A stretch of 35,573 nucleotides of DNA from Firm-04 sp045591925. GTDB taxonomy: Bacteria > Bacillota > Clostridia > Oscillospirales > Ruminococcaceae. Where the stretch lies: assembly GCA_045591925.1 (NCBI GenBank), contig JAZNTW010000010.1, forward strand, positions 1-35,573. Reading direction: 5' to 3'. The notes beneath the pieces are model-generated. The model was not told the origin of the DNA. It searched no databases and saw nothing but the letters and a program-made list of their open reading frames with translations. The position numbers were made by a program, and so were the translations under genes. Below, one piece after another: positions 1 through 7,277 of this stretch. How positions within the stretch are numbered: position 1 is the first letter of the stretch; every line of letters starts with the position of its first letter.

Positions 1-268
1 CAAGCGGTCTTAGGAAGACAATTAAACTCACCAACTCCTTGGCTCACAGAACGACATGGCTACGATCCGACTTGCAGATACGCAGTCAGATTGTATAGAA
101 ATGACGCCCAGCAAGGAATTTCTGTGCAAGATGGCGGATAATATGCAAGTAGACGTGCCGCCAAGCCAAGTCGGAGGCCAAGCGGTCTTAGGAAGACAAT
201 TAAACTCACCAACTCCTTGGCTCACAGAACGACATGGCTACGATCCGACTTATACTATAATTAAAATT
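1..268. repeat. 178-bp-period partial tandem duplication with 73-bp exact direct repeats
   Basis: Positions 1-73 and 179-251 are identical, so the period is 178 bp. Between them lies a core fragment of the inverted-repeat element (74-167, no terminal repeats). That fragment is flanked by a 7-bp inverted pair, CCGACTT at 67-73 and AAGTCGG at 168-174. I do not recognise the 73-bp unit, and no reading frame through it looks like a protein family. It may be intergenic DNA duplicated with the element, or an assembly effect at a contig edge. No gene is supported in 1-566. Confidence 0.8.
74..167 (-). repeat. Internal fragment of the MITE-like element (copy A, no termini)
   Basis: This matches the interior of the elements at 5494-5669 and 24744-24919, read on the minus strand. 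Both terminal inverted repeats are missing, and so is the internal GCTGGGC/GCCCAGC hairpin arm. The fragment joins the 73-bp repeat on both sides and looks like a decayed or recombined copy. Confidence 0.75.
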
Positions 269-418
269 AAGGCAATACCGCACAGAGTTGGTGGTGCAGA
301 TACGCAGTCAGATTGTATAGAAATGACGCCCAGCAAGGAATTTCTGTGCAAGATGGCGAAAAATATGCAAGTAGATGTGCCGCCAAGTCGTAAAGCGAAC
401 TTTGCACGGTGTTGCCTT
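269..418 (-). mobile_element. MITE-like inverted-repeat element, copy B (150 bp, two internal deletions)
   Basis: The element runs from AAGGCAATACCGC to GTGTTGCCTT, the inverse of the orientation at 5494 and 24744. Against those 176-bp copies it lacks about 12 bp in the CTGACGAAAAATCTGA region and about 14 bp at the internal hairpin. Both losses lie between short direct repeats, as expected for slippage. It encodes no transposase. The immediate flanks (TA and TT) do not form a clean target duplication. Confidence 0.8.
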
Positions 419-475
419 TACTCTATTTTATGAAATATCAGATCAAATTCCACAAATTATGCGTAAAATCCCCCA

Positions 476-504
476 TTGAAAAAAATCGTACAGTATGCTA
501 TAAT
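476..504 (+). promoter_or_regulatory. SigA-type promoter of the ParB-BMP gene
   Basis: TTGAAA (476-481), a 17-bp spacer and TATAAT (499-504), with an extended -10 TG at 496-497. It predicts a 5' leader of about 55 nt before the ATG at 567. Confidence 0.8.
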
Positions 505-566
505 AAAAACAGCCTTTCTGGATACTATCTATCATCCGTTTTTTTCATTCTGAAAGGAGCGTCAGT

Positions 567-2507
567 ATGTCAATACAGGATTATTCAAAAGCACAAAAGC
601 TCGCTGAAAAACAATATCGGCAAGCCGTTTCGCACGGTGCATATCCGTATCTTCCTGCTCTGGAGGATATTCTGCGCCAAAATGAGGTTGAGGGTCAGCT
701 TCCGCTCGGTCAGATTGAGATTCCGCTTTCTCTGATTGCCGGAACCGCACAATCGGAGCGAACTTCTGCATTTGCTTCAAATTTCATGCCGCTGCTTGAT
801 TATGATACAGAATTCGGCAGCAAATGGTCGCTGCTTTGCGAATCCATTCAGGAGGACGGACTTCGTGAGCCGATTACCGTGATGGAATATATGCAGCGCT
901 TCTATGTCTGCGAGGGCAACAAGCGCGTCAGCGTTTCCAAATATAACGGCGCTGTCAGCATCGAGGCAAAGGTCACGCGGATTATTCCAAAACCCAATGA
1001 TACCGCAGAATATCAGGTTTATATGGAATTCATTGAATTTTTCCGCATATCCGGTATCTATGAAATCCAAATGCGCCATCCCAACGCCTTTCCGCGTTTG
1101 ATTCAGATTATCACACCCATCGAGGAACAGGAGCATTCGGATGCAAAGCAGTCTGTGATACCGCCATGGCCGGACGACCTACGGCGCGATGTAAAATTTC
1201 TCTATACGGTTTTTTCCGATTATTATATTGCAAAATATGAGCAGCGTTTGCCGCTGACCGCCGGTGACGCATTTCTGCATTTCTTGGAAATCTATGGCTT
1301 TGAACAAGTGCGCGGCTTGTCTTCTGTGGAGCTGCACCGCCGGATCGACCGGATTCGCGAGGAATTTCGCGTATTGGGCAATGAAAATCCGACTTCTCAT
1401 ATTCTCAATCCAACCGATGTTTCACGGAAAGTCGCACTGACTAAGAAAATCCTGCTCGCCAGCTCTGCGGTGCTGAATATTGCGTTTTTGTATCCGAAAG
1501 ACCCGCAAAGCTCCGGCTGGAGCTATAATCACGAAATCGGCCGCCGTTATCTCGAAGATACATTCGGAGATGCAATCACAACAACCTCGTTTGTCTGTGA
1601 ACCCGATGAAGCAAAATCCGTCATCGAGCAAGCCATTGCCGGCGGCTGTCGTCTGATTTTTACCACATCACCCGTTTACCATGCAGTCAGTATGCGCATG
1701 GCGGTTGAGCATCCGGAGGTTATATTGCTCAACTGCTCCGTCAATACCGCATATAAACAGCTTCGCACCTATTATCTCCGTATTTATGAGGCAAAGTTCA
1801 TCACAGGTCTGATTGCAGGCTCTATGACGGAAAATGAACGCGTCGGCTATATTGCGGATTATCCGATTCTGGGAATCCCGTCGTCAATCAGCGCGTTTGC
1901 ACTCGGTGTAAAAATGGTCAATCCGCGCGCAATGGTTTATCTGGACTGGTCTACACTCGAAAATCACGATCCTGTTGAATATTTCCGCAATAAGCAGATC
2001 GACCTGATCTCCGACCGCGATATCAATGCGCCGCTGCTCGATGACATCGGCTTCGGCTTATACGGTATGTATGGCGGTGTATCCTTCCGATTGGCAGCAC
2101 CGGTCTGGAATTGGGGCAGTCTCTATGAGGACCTTGTGCGTTCGGTTCTGATTGGCGCATGGAAAAATGACGGCAATCAAAATGAAACACAGGCGCTCAA
2201 TTATTATTGGGGAATGTCGTCCGGTGCGATTGATGTCGCTGTTTCCGGCAGACTGCCAAGCGGTACACAGCGACTTGTCAAGCTGATGCAGAATGAAATC
2301 GCAAGCGGTAATTTCCTGCCATTCAGCGGCCCGATTTACGGTCAGGACGGAAGCTGCAAGGTTGCAGCCGGACAATCCCTGACGCCGGATGAAATCATCA
2401 AAGCGGATTGGCTGCCGGATAATGTTGTCGGTGAGCTGCCGGATGTTTCGGCGCTTGACCCGCGATTCCGCGAATTTGCGAAGTGGCACAGCATCCGCGC
2501 AACATAA
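567..2507 (+). CDS. ParB-like / BMP (Med-type) ligand-binding fusion protein, cytosolic
   Basis: This 646-aa protein has two recognisable parts. Residues about 45-140 resemble the ParB/sulfiredoxin fold, with REPITV near 100-105 and EGNKRVSVSKY at 116-126 as the box II-like segment. Residues about 303-600 resemble the BMP/PnrA basic membrane lipoprotein family, a periplasmic-binding-protein fold that binds nucleosides or purines; the segment YEAKFITGLIAGSM (407-420) followed by RVGYIADYP is typical. The N-terminus has no signal peptide or lipobox, so it should stay in the cytosol, unlike transporter-linked BMP lipoproteins. A strong GAAAGGAG sits about 8 nt before the ATG. It has its own promoter and no adjacent permease. 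An intracellular nucleoside-type sensor or regulator is an inference. Family assignment is fairly firm; role is unknown. Confidence 0.8.
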   Translation: MSIQDYSKAQKLAEKQYRQAVSHGAYPYLPALEDILRQNEVEGQLPLGQIEIPLSLIAGTAQSERTSAFASNFMPLLDYDTEFGSKWSLLCESIQEDGLREPITVMEYMQRFYVCEGNKRVSVSKYNGAVSIEAKVTRIIPKPNDTAEYQVYMEFIEFFRISGIYEIQMRHPNAFPRLIQIITPIEEQEHSDAKQSVIPPWPDDLRRDVKFLYTVFSDYYIAKYEQRLPLTAGDAFLHFLEIYGFEQVRGLSSVELHRRIDRIREEFRVLGNENPTSHILNPTDVSRKVALTKKILLASSAVLNIAFLYPKDPQSSGWSYNHEIGRRYLEDTFGDAITTTSFVCEPDEAKSVIEQAIAGGCRLIFTTSPVYHAVSMRMAVEHPEVILLNCSVNTAYKQLRTYYLRIYEAKFITGLIAGSMTENERVGYIADYPILGIPSSISAFALGVKMVNPRAMVYLDWSTLENHDPVEYFRNKQIDLISDRDINAPLLDDIGFGLYGMYGGVSFRLAAPVWNWGSLYEDLVRSVLIGAWKNDGNQNETQALNYYWGMSSGAIDVAVSGRLPSGTQRLVKLMQNEIASGNFLPFSGPIYGQDGSCKVAAGQSLTPDEIIKADWLPDNVVGELPDVSALDPRFREFAKWHSIRAT

Positions 2508-2640
2508 TCTATTCAAAAAAATATATATCAAAAACTCTCTATAAAACGCTGCCGATATTTTATCATTACATCTTTCAGTTGTCGTACCAATTTTGCTTAT
2601 GTTTTAGGGGAAATGATTCCAAAATAGGAGAAGTATAAGC

Positions 2641-3255
2641 ATGAAAATCATGGTCATGTCCGATGTTGAATCATCGTATATCTGGGATCATTATCAGCCG
2701 GGGATGTTCCAAGGCATTGACCTGATTCTGTCTGCCGGCGATCTGAATCCACGTTATCTGACCTTTGTTGAAACATTCTCAAATATTCCATTACTCTATG
2801 TTCACGGCAATCATGACGAAAAATATCGGGCAAACCCACCGGAGGGCTGCATTTGCATCGAGGACAGCATCATCGAATATCAAGGCATCCGGATTCTGGG
2901 ACTCGGCGGCAGTATGCGATACCGCGCCGGCGCACATCAGTATTCCGAACGCGAAATGCAGCGGCGCATTCGTCATCTTTGGCTGAAGCTACGCACTTTC
3001 GGCGGCTTTGATATTCTGCTGACGCACGCACCGGCTGCCGGCTTCCATGACGGCACGGATCTTTGTCATCAGGGCTTTGACGCGTTTCAACAGCTCATAG
3101 AGAAATATCAGCCGAAATATCATGTACATGGTCATGTGCATATGAATTACGGGATGCAGACGCCGCGCATCTCTCAAAATATGCAGACGACCGTGATCAA
3201 CGCATACCGCACCCATACATTTACCTACGAAGAACATCAGCCGGAAACACCATAA
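2641..3255 (+). CDS. Calcineurin-like metallophosphoesterase
   Basis: The 204-aa protein carries the metallophosphoesterase motif series in order: MSDVES near residue 6, SAGDLN near 30, VHGNHDE near 57, THAPAAG near 127 and HGHVH near 161. The first motif reads D-x-E instead of the usual D-x-H, so one metal ligand of the canonical site may be changed. Such enzymes hydrolyse phosphomono- or diesters with two metal ions; the substrate cannot be read from sequence. The ATG is preceded by ATAGGAGAAG at a good distance. It lies 133 bp after the ParB-BMP gene with no clear promoter in the gap, so it may be read through from upstream. A strong terminator follows. Confidence 0.85.
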   Translation: MKIMVMSDVESSYIWDHYQPGMFQGIDLILSAGDLNPRYLTFVETFSNIPLLYVHGNHDEKYRANPPEGCICIEDSIIEYQGIRILGLGGSMRYRAGAHQYSEREMQRRIRHLWLKLRTFGGFDILLTHAPAAGFHDGTDLCHQGFDAFQQLIEKYQPKYHVHGHVHMNYGMQTPRISQNMQTTVINAYRTHTFTYEEHQPETP

Positions 3256-3268
3256 TCAGCATATGCAA

Positions 3269-3305
3269 AATGCGGAATTTCATAACGATTCCGCATTTTT
3301 ATTTT
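3269..3305 (+). terminator. Rho-independent terminator after the metallophosphoesterase gene
   Basis: The 10-bp perfect stem AATGCGGAAT (3269-3278) / ATTCCGCATT (3288-3297) has a 9-nt loop and is followed by a T-rich run with one A. Confidence 0.9.
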
Positions 3306-3375
3306 TACTAAATATTGCCAACAAACCAATAATATTTTATATTATATATACAGTATGTATAATAACTTAAAAACC

Positions 3376-3404
3376 TTGATTTTTTCGATAAAATGTGCTA
3401 TAAT
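3376..3404 (+). promoter_or_regulatory. Promoter of the methionyl-tRNA synthetase gene
   Basis: TTGATT (3376-3381), 17 bp, TATAAT (3399-3404), with an extended TGC before the -10. The leader to the ATG at 3444 is only about 33 nt, so there is no room for a T-box or S-box riboswitch. Confidence 0.85.
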
Positions 3405-3443
3405 AAGGTGAATTCTTATACGGTAACAGAAAGGAATCTGATT

Positions 3444-5468
3444 ATGTCGAGGAATCATGATACAAATAGTAAAAAGCCGTTTGAAATCCCGCGTCCGGAA
3501 TTTCCGAAACGCGCAGTCGTTACGGGCGGTATGCCTTATGGTAACAAGGAGCTGCATTTCGGTCATGTCGGCGGAATGCTGGTATTTGCAGATACCTACG
3601 CGCGCTTCCTGCGCGACCGCATCGGCAAGGAAAATGTGATCTTCGTCAGCGGAACCGATTGCTACGGTTCTCCAATCGCAGAGGGTTGGCGCAAAAAGGT
3701 TGAAGCAGGCGAATTTGACGGCTCTCTCGAAGCATTCGTAACGCAGAATCATAATAAACAAAAGGATACGCTCAAGGCATACGGCATTTCTCCGAATCTC
3801 TTTGGTGCTTCCGGTCTTGGCAGAACCAAGGAAATTCATGCTGAATATACGCTTGAATTTTTGCAGTCGCTCTATGACAAGGGGCAGCTCAATCAAATTT
3901 CCACCATGCAGTTTTTCGATGAAAAAGCTGGCGTATTCCTGAACGGCAGACAGGTCATCGGTAAATGTCCTGTTGAGGGCTGCACCTCTGAAAAAGGCTA
4001 TGCCGATGAATGCGATCTCGGTCATCAGTATATGCCGGAAAATTTGTTGAATCCGATTTCCGCACTCACAGGCGAAACACCGACCATGAAGCCTGTCACA
4101 AACTGGTACTTCAAGCTGCGCGACTACGAAAAGCTGATGCAGGAATGGGTTGGTGATATGCAGAAGGATAAAAAAATCCGTCCTGTCGTCTGGAAAACCA
4201 TTTCTGAATTCCTGAAGCCGCCGGTCATCTATATCAAGCGCGAATTTGAGGAAAAATATCTGCAAATCAAAGCGCAGATGCCGGCACATAATTATCTGGA
4301 AGAACCTAAAAAACCATCCTTTACGATTGAATTTGAGACGCTGCCTGACTGCGATGAAGCCTGCCGCATTCTGACTGAAAACGGCATCCGCTATCGTACC
4401 GGCAAAACGCTCGTACCGTTCCGTCTGACCGGAAATATCGAATGGGGCGTAAAAGCGCCGGTTCTTGAGGGCGCAGAGGGATTGACCGTCTGGGTATGGC
4501 CGGAATCGCTCTGGGCGCCGATCTCCTTTACACAGGCATATCTCGAATCCGAGGGGCTCAATAAAGCCGAATGGAAAAATTACTGGTGCTCGAAGGATTC
4601 GACCGTTTACCAGTTTATCGGACAGGATAATATTTATTTCTACGGTATCGCTGAGCCTGCGATGTGGATGGCACAGCAGCAGGCAGATGAAAAGGTATCC
4701 AATCCGCCGGAGGGTGAATTGCAGATGCCTGTCATCGTTGCAAATCATCATATTCTGTTCCTTGATAAAAAAGCGTCCAGCTCCGGCAATGTCAAGCCGC
4801 CGATGGCAGACGATCTCCTGAATCACTATACGCCGGAACAGCTTCGTATGCACTGGCTTGGACTCGGACTCGGTCAGCGTTCGGTCAGCTTCATGCCAAA
4901 GCCCTATAATCCCGATGCCGACCCGAATGAGCAGGATCCGGTGATTAAGGATGGTCTGCTGCTCTCGAATGTCTATAACCGTATCATCCGCACGGCGTTC
5001 TATACCGCGCAAAAGGTCACAGACGGCATTCTGCCCGATTTGGCACCGGAAGAAAATATTCTCGCAGACGCGAAAAAAGCCGTTCTTGAATACGAACGGC
5101 ATATGTCAAAATTTGCATTCCATCAGTGTACCTATGTATTGGACGGCTATATTCGCAACGCAAGTAAATATATGTCAAAGGCATTGAAGCCTGATGAACA
5201 GAGCAAGGAGGAAACCTTGCAGGTGCTTTCCAATCTGTTCTATATGATCCGGATTGCGGGCGTGCTGCTGCATCCGATGGTACCGTTCGGCACGGAAAAG
5301 CTGCGCGAGTATTTGCAGGTTGATGAGCGCATCTGGTCTTGGGACACGATTTTCGAGCCGGTCAGCTTCTTCACCGGTGCAAATCACAAGCTGAAATTCC
5401 TGCCGCCGCGCACGGACTTCTTTACGCGGCATGAATCCCAGTTTGCCGATGCTTCGGAGGAAGCATAA
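3444..5468 (+). CDS. metG: Divergent methionyl-tRNA synthetase (class I)
   Basis: This 674-aa class I aminoacyl-tRNA synthetase is MetRS-like. It would charge tRNA-Met with methionine in the cytosol. The HIGH motif is HFGH at 38-41. A zinc knuckle uses C175, C180, C190 and H194. FIGQDNIYFY at 391-400 matches the MetRS core, and an anticodon-binding helical domain follows from about 490. Unusual points: the KMSKS loop reads KASSS (443-447), the common GTDEHG segment is GTDCYG (70-75), and about 65-70 extra residues (roughly 258-326) interrupt the catalytic region. There is no C-terminal tRNA-binding OB domain. An upstream in-frame ATG at 3393 lies inside the promoter, so the ATG at 3444 with GAAAGGA before it is the start. 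It could be the only MetRS of the cell or a second copy. Confidence 0.85.
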   Translation: MSRNHDTNSKKPFEIPRPEFPKRAVVTGGMPYGNKELHFGHVGGMLVFADTYARFLRDRIGKENVIFVSGTDCYGSPIAEGWRKKVEAGEFDGSLEAFVTQNHNKQKDTLKAYGISPNLFGASGLGRTKEIHAEYTLEFLQSLYDKGQLNQISTMQFFDEKAGVFLNGRQVIGKCPVEGCTSEKGYADECDLGHQYMPENLLNPISALTGETPTMKPVTNWYFKLRDYEKLMQEWVGDMQKDKKIRPVVWKTISEFLKPPVIYIKREFEEKYLQIKAQMPAHNYLEEPKKPSFTIEFETLPDCDEACRILTENGIRYRTGKTLVPFRLTGNIEWGVKAPVLEGAEGLTVWVWPESLWAPISFTQAYLESEGLNKAEWKNYWCSKDSTVYQFIGQDNIYFYGIAEPAMWMAQQQADEKVSNPPEGELQMPVIVANHHILFLDKKASSSGNVKPPMADDLLNHYTPEQLRMHWLGLGLGQRSVSFMPKPYNPDADPNEQDPVIKDGLLLSNVYNRIIRTAFYTAQKVTDGILPDLAPEENILADAKKAVLEYERHMSKFAFHQCTYVLDGYIRNASKYMSKALKPDEQSKEETLQVLSNLFYMIRIAGVLLHPMVPFGTEKLREYLQVDERIWSWDTIFEPVSFFTGANHKLKFLPPRTDFFTRHESQFADASEEA

Positions 5469-5493
5469 CTGCTGCTTGCATATTTGATGTTAT

Positions 5494-5669
5494 AAGGCAA
5501 CACCGCGCAAAGTCCGCCTTACGGCTTGGCGGCACATCTACTTGCATATTTTCCGCCATCTTGCACAGAAATTCCTTGCTGGGCATCAGCCCAGCGGCGT
5601 CATTTCTATACAATCTGACGAAAAATCTGACTGCGTATCTGCACCACCAACTCTGTGCGGTATTGCCTT
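5494..5669 (+). mobile_element. MITE-like inverted-repeat element, copy C (176 bp, full length)
   Basis: The terminal inverted repeats are AGGCAACACCGCGCAAAGT and, inverted at the right end, AGGCAATACCGCACAGAGT (16 of 19 match). It is flanked by TA on both sides, a 2-bp target duplication. An internal hairpin GCTGGGC/GCCCAGC lies near 5578-5595. It has about four differences from the copy at 24744-24919. No transposase is encoded. It lies 25 bp past the metG stop. Confidence 0.85.
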
Positions 5670-5710
5670 AAAAAATCATCGGCACATTCGTGCTGATTGT
5701 GCCGATGATT
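5670..5710 (-). terminator. Strong minus-strand terminator
   Basis: The 13-bp perfect stem AATCATCGGCACA (5674-5686) / TGTGCCGATGATT (5698-5710), read on the minus strand, ends in six T. It stops leftward transcription from the XRE gene. The T run abuts the end of element copy C. Confidence 0.8.
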
Positions 5711-5742
5711 GCGATTTTGAAAATCTTGAAGAAATACGGGGC

Positions 5743-5774
5743 ATAACAAAAGCGCCCCGGCAATCAGGGCGCTT
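5743..5774 (-). terminator. First minus-strand terminator after the XRE gene
   Basis: The stem AAGCGCCC (5767-5774 on the minus strand) / GGGCGCTT (5750-5757) has a 9-nt loop and is followed by TTTGTTATG on the minus strand. It starts 6 bp after the XRE stop and is backed up by the stronger hairpin at 5670-5710. Confidence 0.75.
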
Positions 5775-5779
5775 GCAGA

Positions 5780-6229
5780 TCACTGTTCTTCAACATATAC
5801 ATGGGATGTTTTTGTTACCGGACCGGATGTACGAACCCCTTTGAACAGCATAAACAGCATAGAAGACAGAACAGACAGGATGATAGGGATCACCACAAAG
5901 AGAATAACCAGCCATTGGATAAATTTGATAATCTTTTTTGTGCGGTTGTTTTTGATCACGAGCTGCTCATTGATCTTCATGAGCTGTTCGGCAATCTCGT
6001 TGCGATTATTCGCTCCGGACTGCTCCTCCTGCGTTTTCTCCGCACCGAGCAGCCGGCTGACCGGTACCTCAAATACTTCTGCAATGTGCATCAGCATTTC
6101 GGCATCCGGAACAGAGAGCCCCTTTTCCCATTTGGAAACCGTCTGACGGACAACATGGACCTTCGAGGCAAGCTCTTCCTGTGACATTCCTTTTTCTTTT
6201 CGGATCATTTTCAAATTATCTTGCAGCAT
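5780..6229 (-). CDS. Membrane-anchored XRE-family transcriptional regulator
   Basis: The 149-aa protein begins with a Cro/C1-type helix-turn-helix (residues about 5-60; SQEELASKVHVVRQTVSKWE is the recognition region). A short coiled-looking linker (70-98) follows. One hydrophobic segment near 104-128 probably anchors it in the membrane with the DNA-binding domain inside. HTH proteins with a single membrane helix are common in Clostridia, and their targets are mostly unknown. AAAGGAG lies about 11 nt before the ATG. It is a single-gene unit with its own promoter (6280-6308) and two terminators. No obvious partner, such as a transporter or toxin, is adjacent. Confidence 0.85.
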   Translation of the reverse strand: MLQDNLKMIRKEKGMSQEELASKVHVVRQTVSKWEKGLSVPDAEMLMHIAEVFEVPVSRLLGAEKTQEEQSGANNRNEIAEQLMKINEQLVIKNNRTKKIIKFIQWLVILFVVIPIILSVLSSMLFMLFKGVRTSGPVTKTSHVYVEEQ

Positions 6230-6279
6230 CTTTCATACAGCTCCTTTCAGTTTCGGAAGATCGCTGCTTCCTTGCATAT

Positions 6280-6308
6280 ATTATACCAGATTTTGTCCCG
6301 TTGCACAA
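6280..6308 (-). promoter_or_regulatory. Promoter of the XRE regulator
   Basis: On the minus strand: TTGTGC (6308-6303), 17 bp, TATAAT (6285-6280), with TGG directly before the -10 (extended -10). Confidence 0.7.
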
Positions 6309-6394
6309 GCAATGCAAATTAACATATACGCAGATACGTGTTATTTGATATATGTATTTTATGCGGAGAGCCTTTACAGACGTATCGACACTAT

Positions 6395-6440
6395 AGGCAA
6401 CACCGCGCAAAGTCCGCCTTACGGTTTGGCGGTATTGCCT
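6395..6440 (+). mobile_element. Mini copy of the inverted-repeat element (copy D, 46 bp)
   Basis: The left 38 bp of the element are joined directly to its last bases. The ends AGGCAACACCGC and GCGGTATTGCCT are kept (11 of 12 inverted match), with CCGCC/GGCGG as an inner hairpin. It is flanked by AT on both sides, again a 2-bp duplication. Either it is an internal deletion product or this form itself moves. The rest of 6230-6454 holds only the XRE promoter. Confidence 0.75.
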
Positions 6441-6454
6441 ATATCAAATACTCC

Positions 6455-6488
6455 AAAAAAAATCCCCATACCAAGTGGTACAGGGATT
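6455..6488 (-). terminator. Terminator of tRNA-Arg
   Basis: On the minus strand the hairpin AATCCC-TGTACC...GGTATG-GGGATT is followed by a run of T. It directly follows the CCA end of the tRNA. Confidence 0.85.
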
Positions 6489-6565
6489 TGGTACGCCCGG
6501 TGCGATTCGAACGCATGACCTTCAGAGTCGGAGTCTGACGCTCTATCCAACTGAGCTACGGGCGC
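6489..6565 (-). tRNA. tRNA-Arg (anticodon CCG)
   Basis: The 77-nt cloverleaf on the minus strand starts GCGCCCGTAGCTCAG and ends with an encoded CCA. The acceptor stem GCGCCCG pairs with CGGGCGT (G1-U72 wobble). The anticodon stem TCAGA/TCTGA encloses the loop CTCCGAC, giving anticodon CCG for the arginine codon CGG. The T arm reads GCGTTCGAATCGC. It is a single-gene unit with its own promoter and terminator. Confidence 0.95.
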
Positions 6566-6587
6566 ATTTCCATAGGCTACATTCCTT

Positions 6588-6616
6588 ATTATAACAGATA
6601 TCCGGAAAATTTGCAA
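6588..6616 (-). promoter_or_regulatory. Promoter of tRNA-Arg
   Basis: On the minus strand: TTGCAA (6616-6611), 17 bp, TATAAT (6593-6588), with TGT before the -10 (extended -10). The -10 lies about 22 bp upstream of the mature 5' end. Confidence 0.8.
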
Positions 6617-6686
6617 GCCTTTTTTGAAATTTGCAAAAAAAGATATCTCCCGATTTTATTGACATTTTTTGGAAAGGAGTGAAATT

Positions 6687-7277
6687 ATGAATACAGTTTC
6701 CGAAAAAAAACGCTCTATTTATATCGTAATGACGAGAACAGGAACGGGTCCGGCAAAAGCCATTCGTTTGCTTTCTCGGATGCCGTATTCACACGTTTCA
6801 ATCTCCGGTGACGCATCTTTACATCAGCTCTACAGCTTTTGCCGAAATTATTCTTATTTTCCGCTTCCAAGCTCCTTTAATATCGAATTGATCGGAGAGG
6901 GTACATTCGGAAAATTCGCAGATATCCCATGTGAAATCTACGAAATTCCGCTGACAGATGAACAATATTCACATTTCCAGTGTATGATTGATCATTTCAT
7001 CTCTTGCCGCAAGCTGTATTCCTATAGCTTAATGGGATTGCTGCGCGTCAAGCTGCAAATCGAAAGCGAATTGCGTTATAAATTTGTATGCTCGCAGTTT
7101 GTTGCATACGTTCTGGAGGAATGCGGTGTGCATCTCGATAAGCCTGCCTGCCTATGCTCCCCCGACGACCTGCGCTATCTGCCGGATGCAAAGCTGATTT
7201 ATCGCGGTGAACTGAATCATTATTACCACGAACAGAATCAATCGCTTTCCTATATGCCGATGGTCTCTGCGGTCTGA
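6687..7277 (+). CDS. YiiX/permuted NlpC-P60 (papain-like) family protein
   Basis: This 196-aa protein has the permuted papain-like arrangement in which the histidine precedes the cysteine. YSHVSIS near residue 36 supplies the His, and KFVCSQFVAYVLEE near 132-145 supplies the Cys within a helix. Relatives include YiiX/YaeF-type proteins, thought to act as cysteine hydrolases or acyltransferases on lipids or peptides. No signal peptide or membrane segment is seen, so it is probably cytosolic. The ATG at 6687 is chosen because GGAAAGGAG lies 7 nt upstream; an earlier in-frame TTG at 6669 would lie before that ribosome site. Its end overlaps the convergent gene at 7250-7588 by 28 bp. The substrate is unknown. 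Confidence 0.75.
   Translation: MNTVSEKKRSIYIVMTRTGTGPAKAIRLLSRMPYSHVSISGDASLHQLYSFCRNYSYFPLPSSFNIELIGEGTFGKFADIPCEIYEIPLTDEQYSHFQCMIDHFISCRKLYSYSLMGLLRVKLQIESELRYKFVCSQFVAYVLEECGVHLDKPACLCSPDDLRYLPDAKLIYRGELNHYYHEQNQSLSYMPMVSAV

Noticed and set aside
1..251. Direct repeats at the left edge considered as a CRISPR array.
   Set aside because: There are only two 73-bp units with a 105-bp spacer derived from a mobile element, and no cas genes are present.
2579..2603. Possible promoter TTGTCG / TATGTT before the metallophosphoesterase gene.
   Set aside because: The spacer is only 13 bp, too short for SigA recognition.
3405..3443. T-box or S-box riboswitch before the methionyl-tRNA synthetase gene, expected in many Firmicutes.
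   Set aside because: The leader is only about 33 nt, too short for either RNA.
3342..5102. Long minus-strand open frame (586 codons) opposite metG, and similar long ones opposite dnaN (11018-12262) and purB (23288-24787).
   Set aside because: They mirror strongly biased codons of known genes on the other strand and show no family motifs or ribosome sites.
5422..5613. Minus-strand frame running through element copy C that encodes a short peptide also found at 24600-24863 and in 56-433.
   Set aside because: The shared peptide comes only from the repeated element; there is no ribosome site, the frames are broken differently outside it, and one of them covers the purB end.
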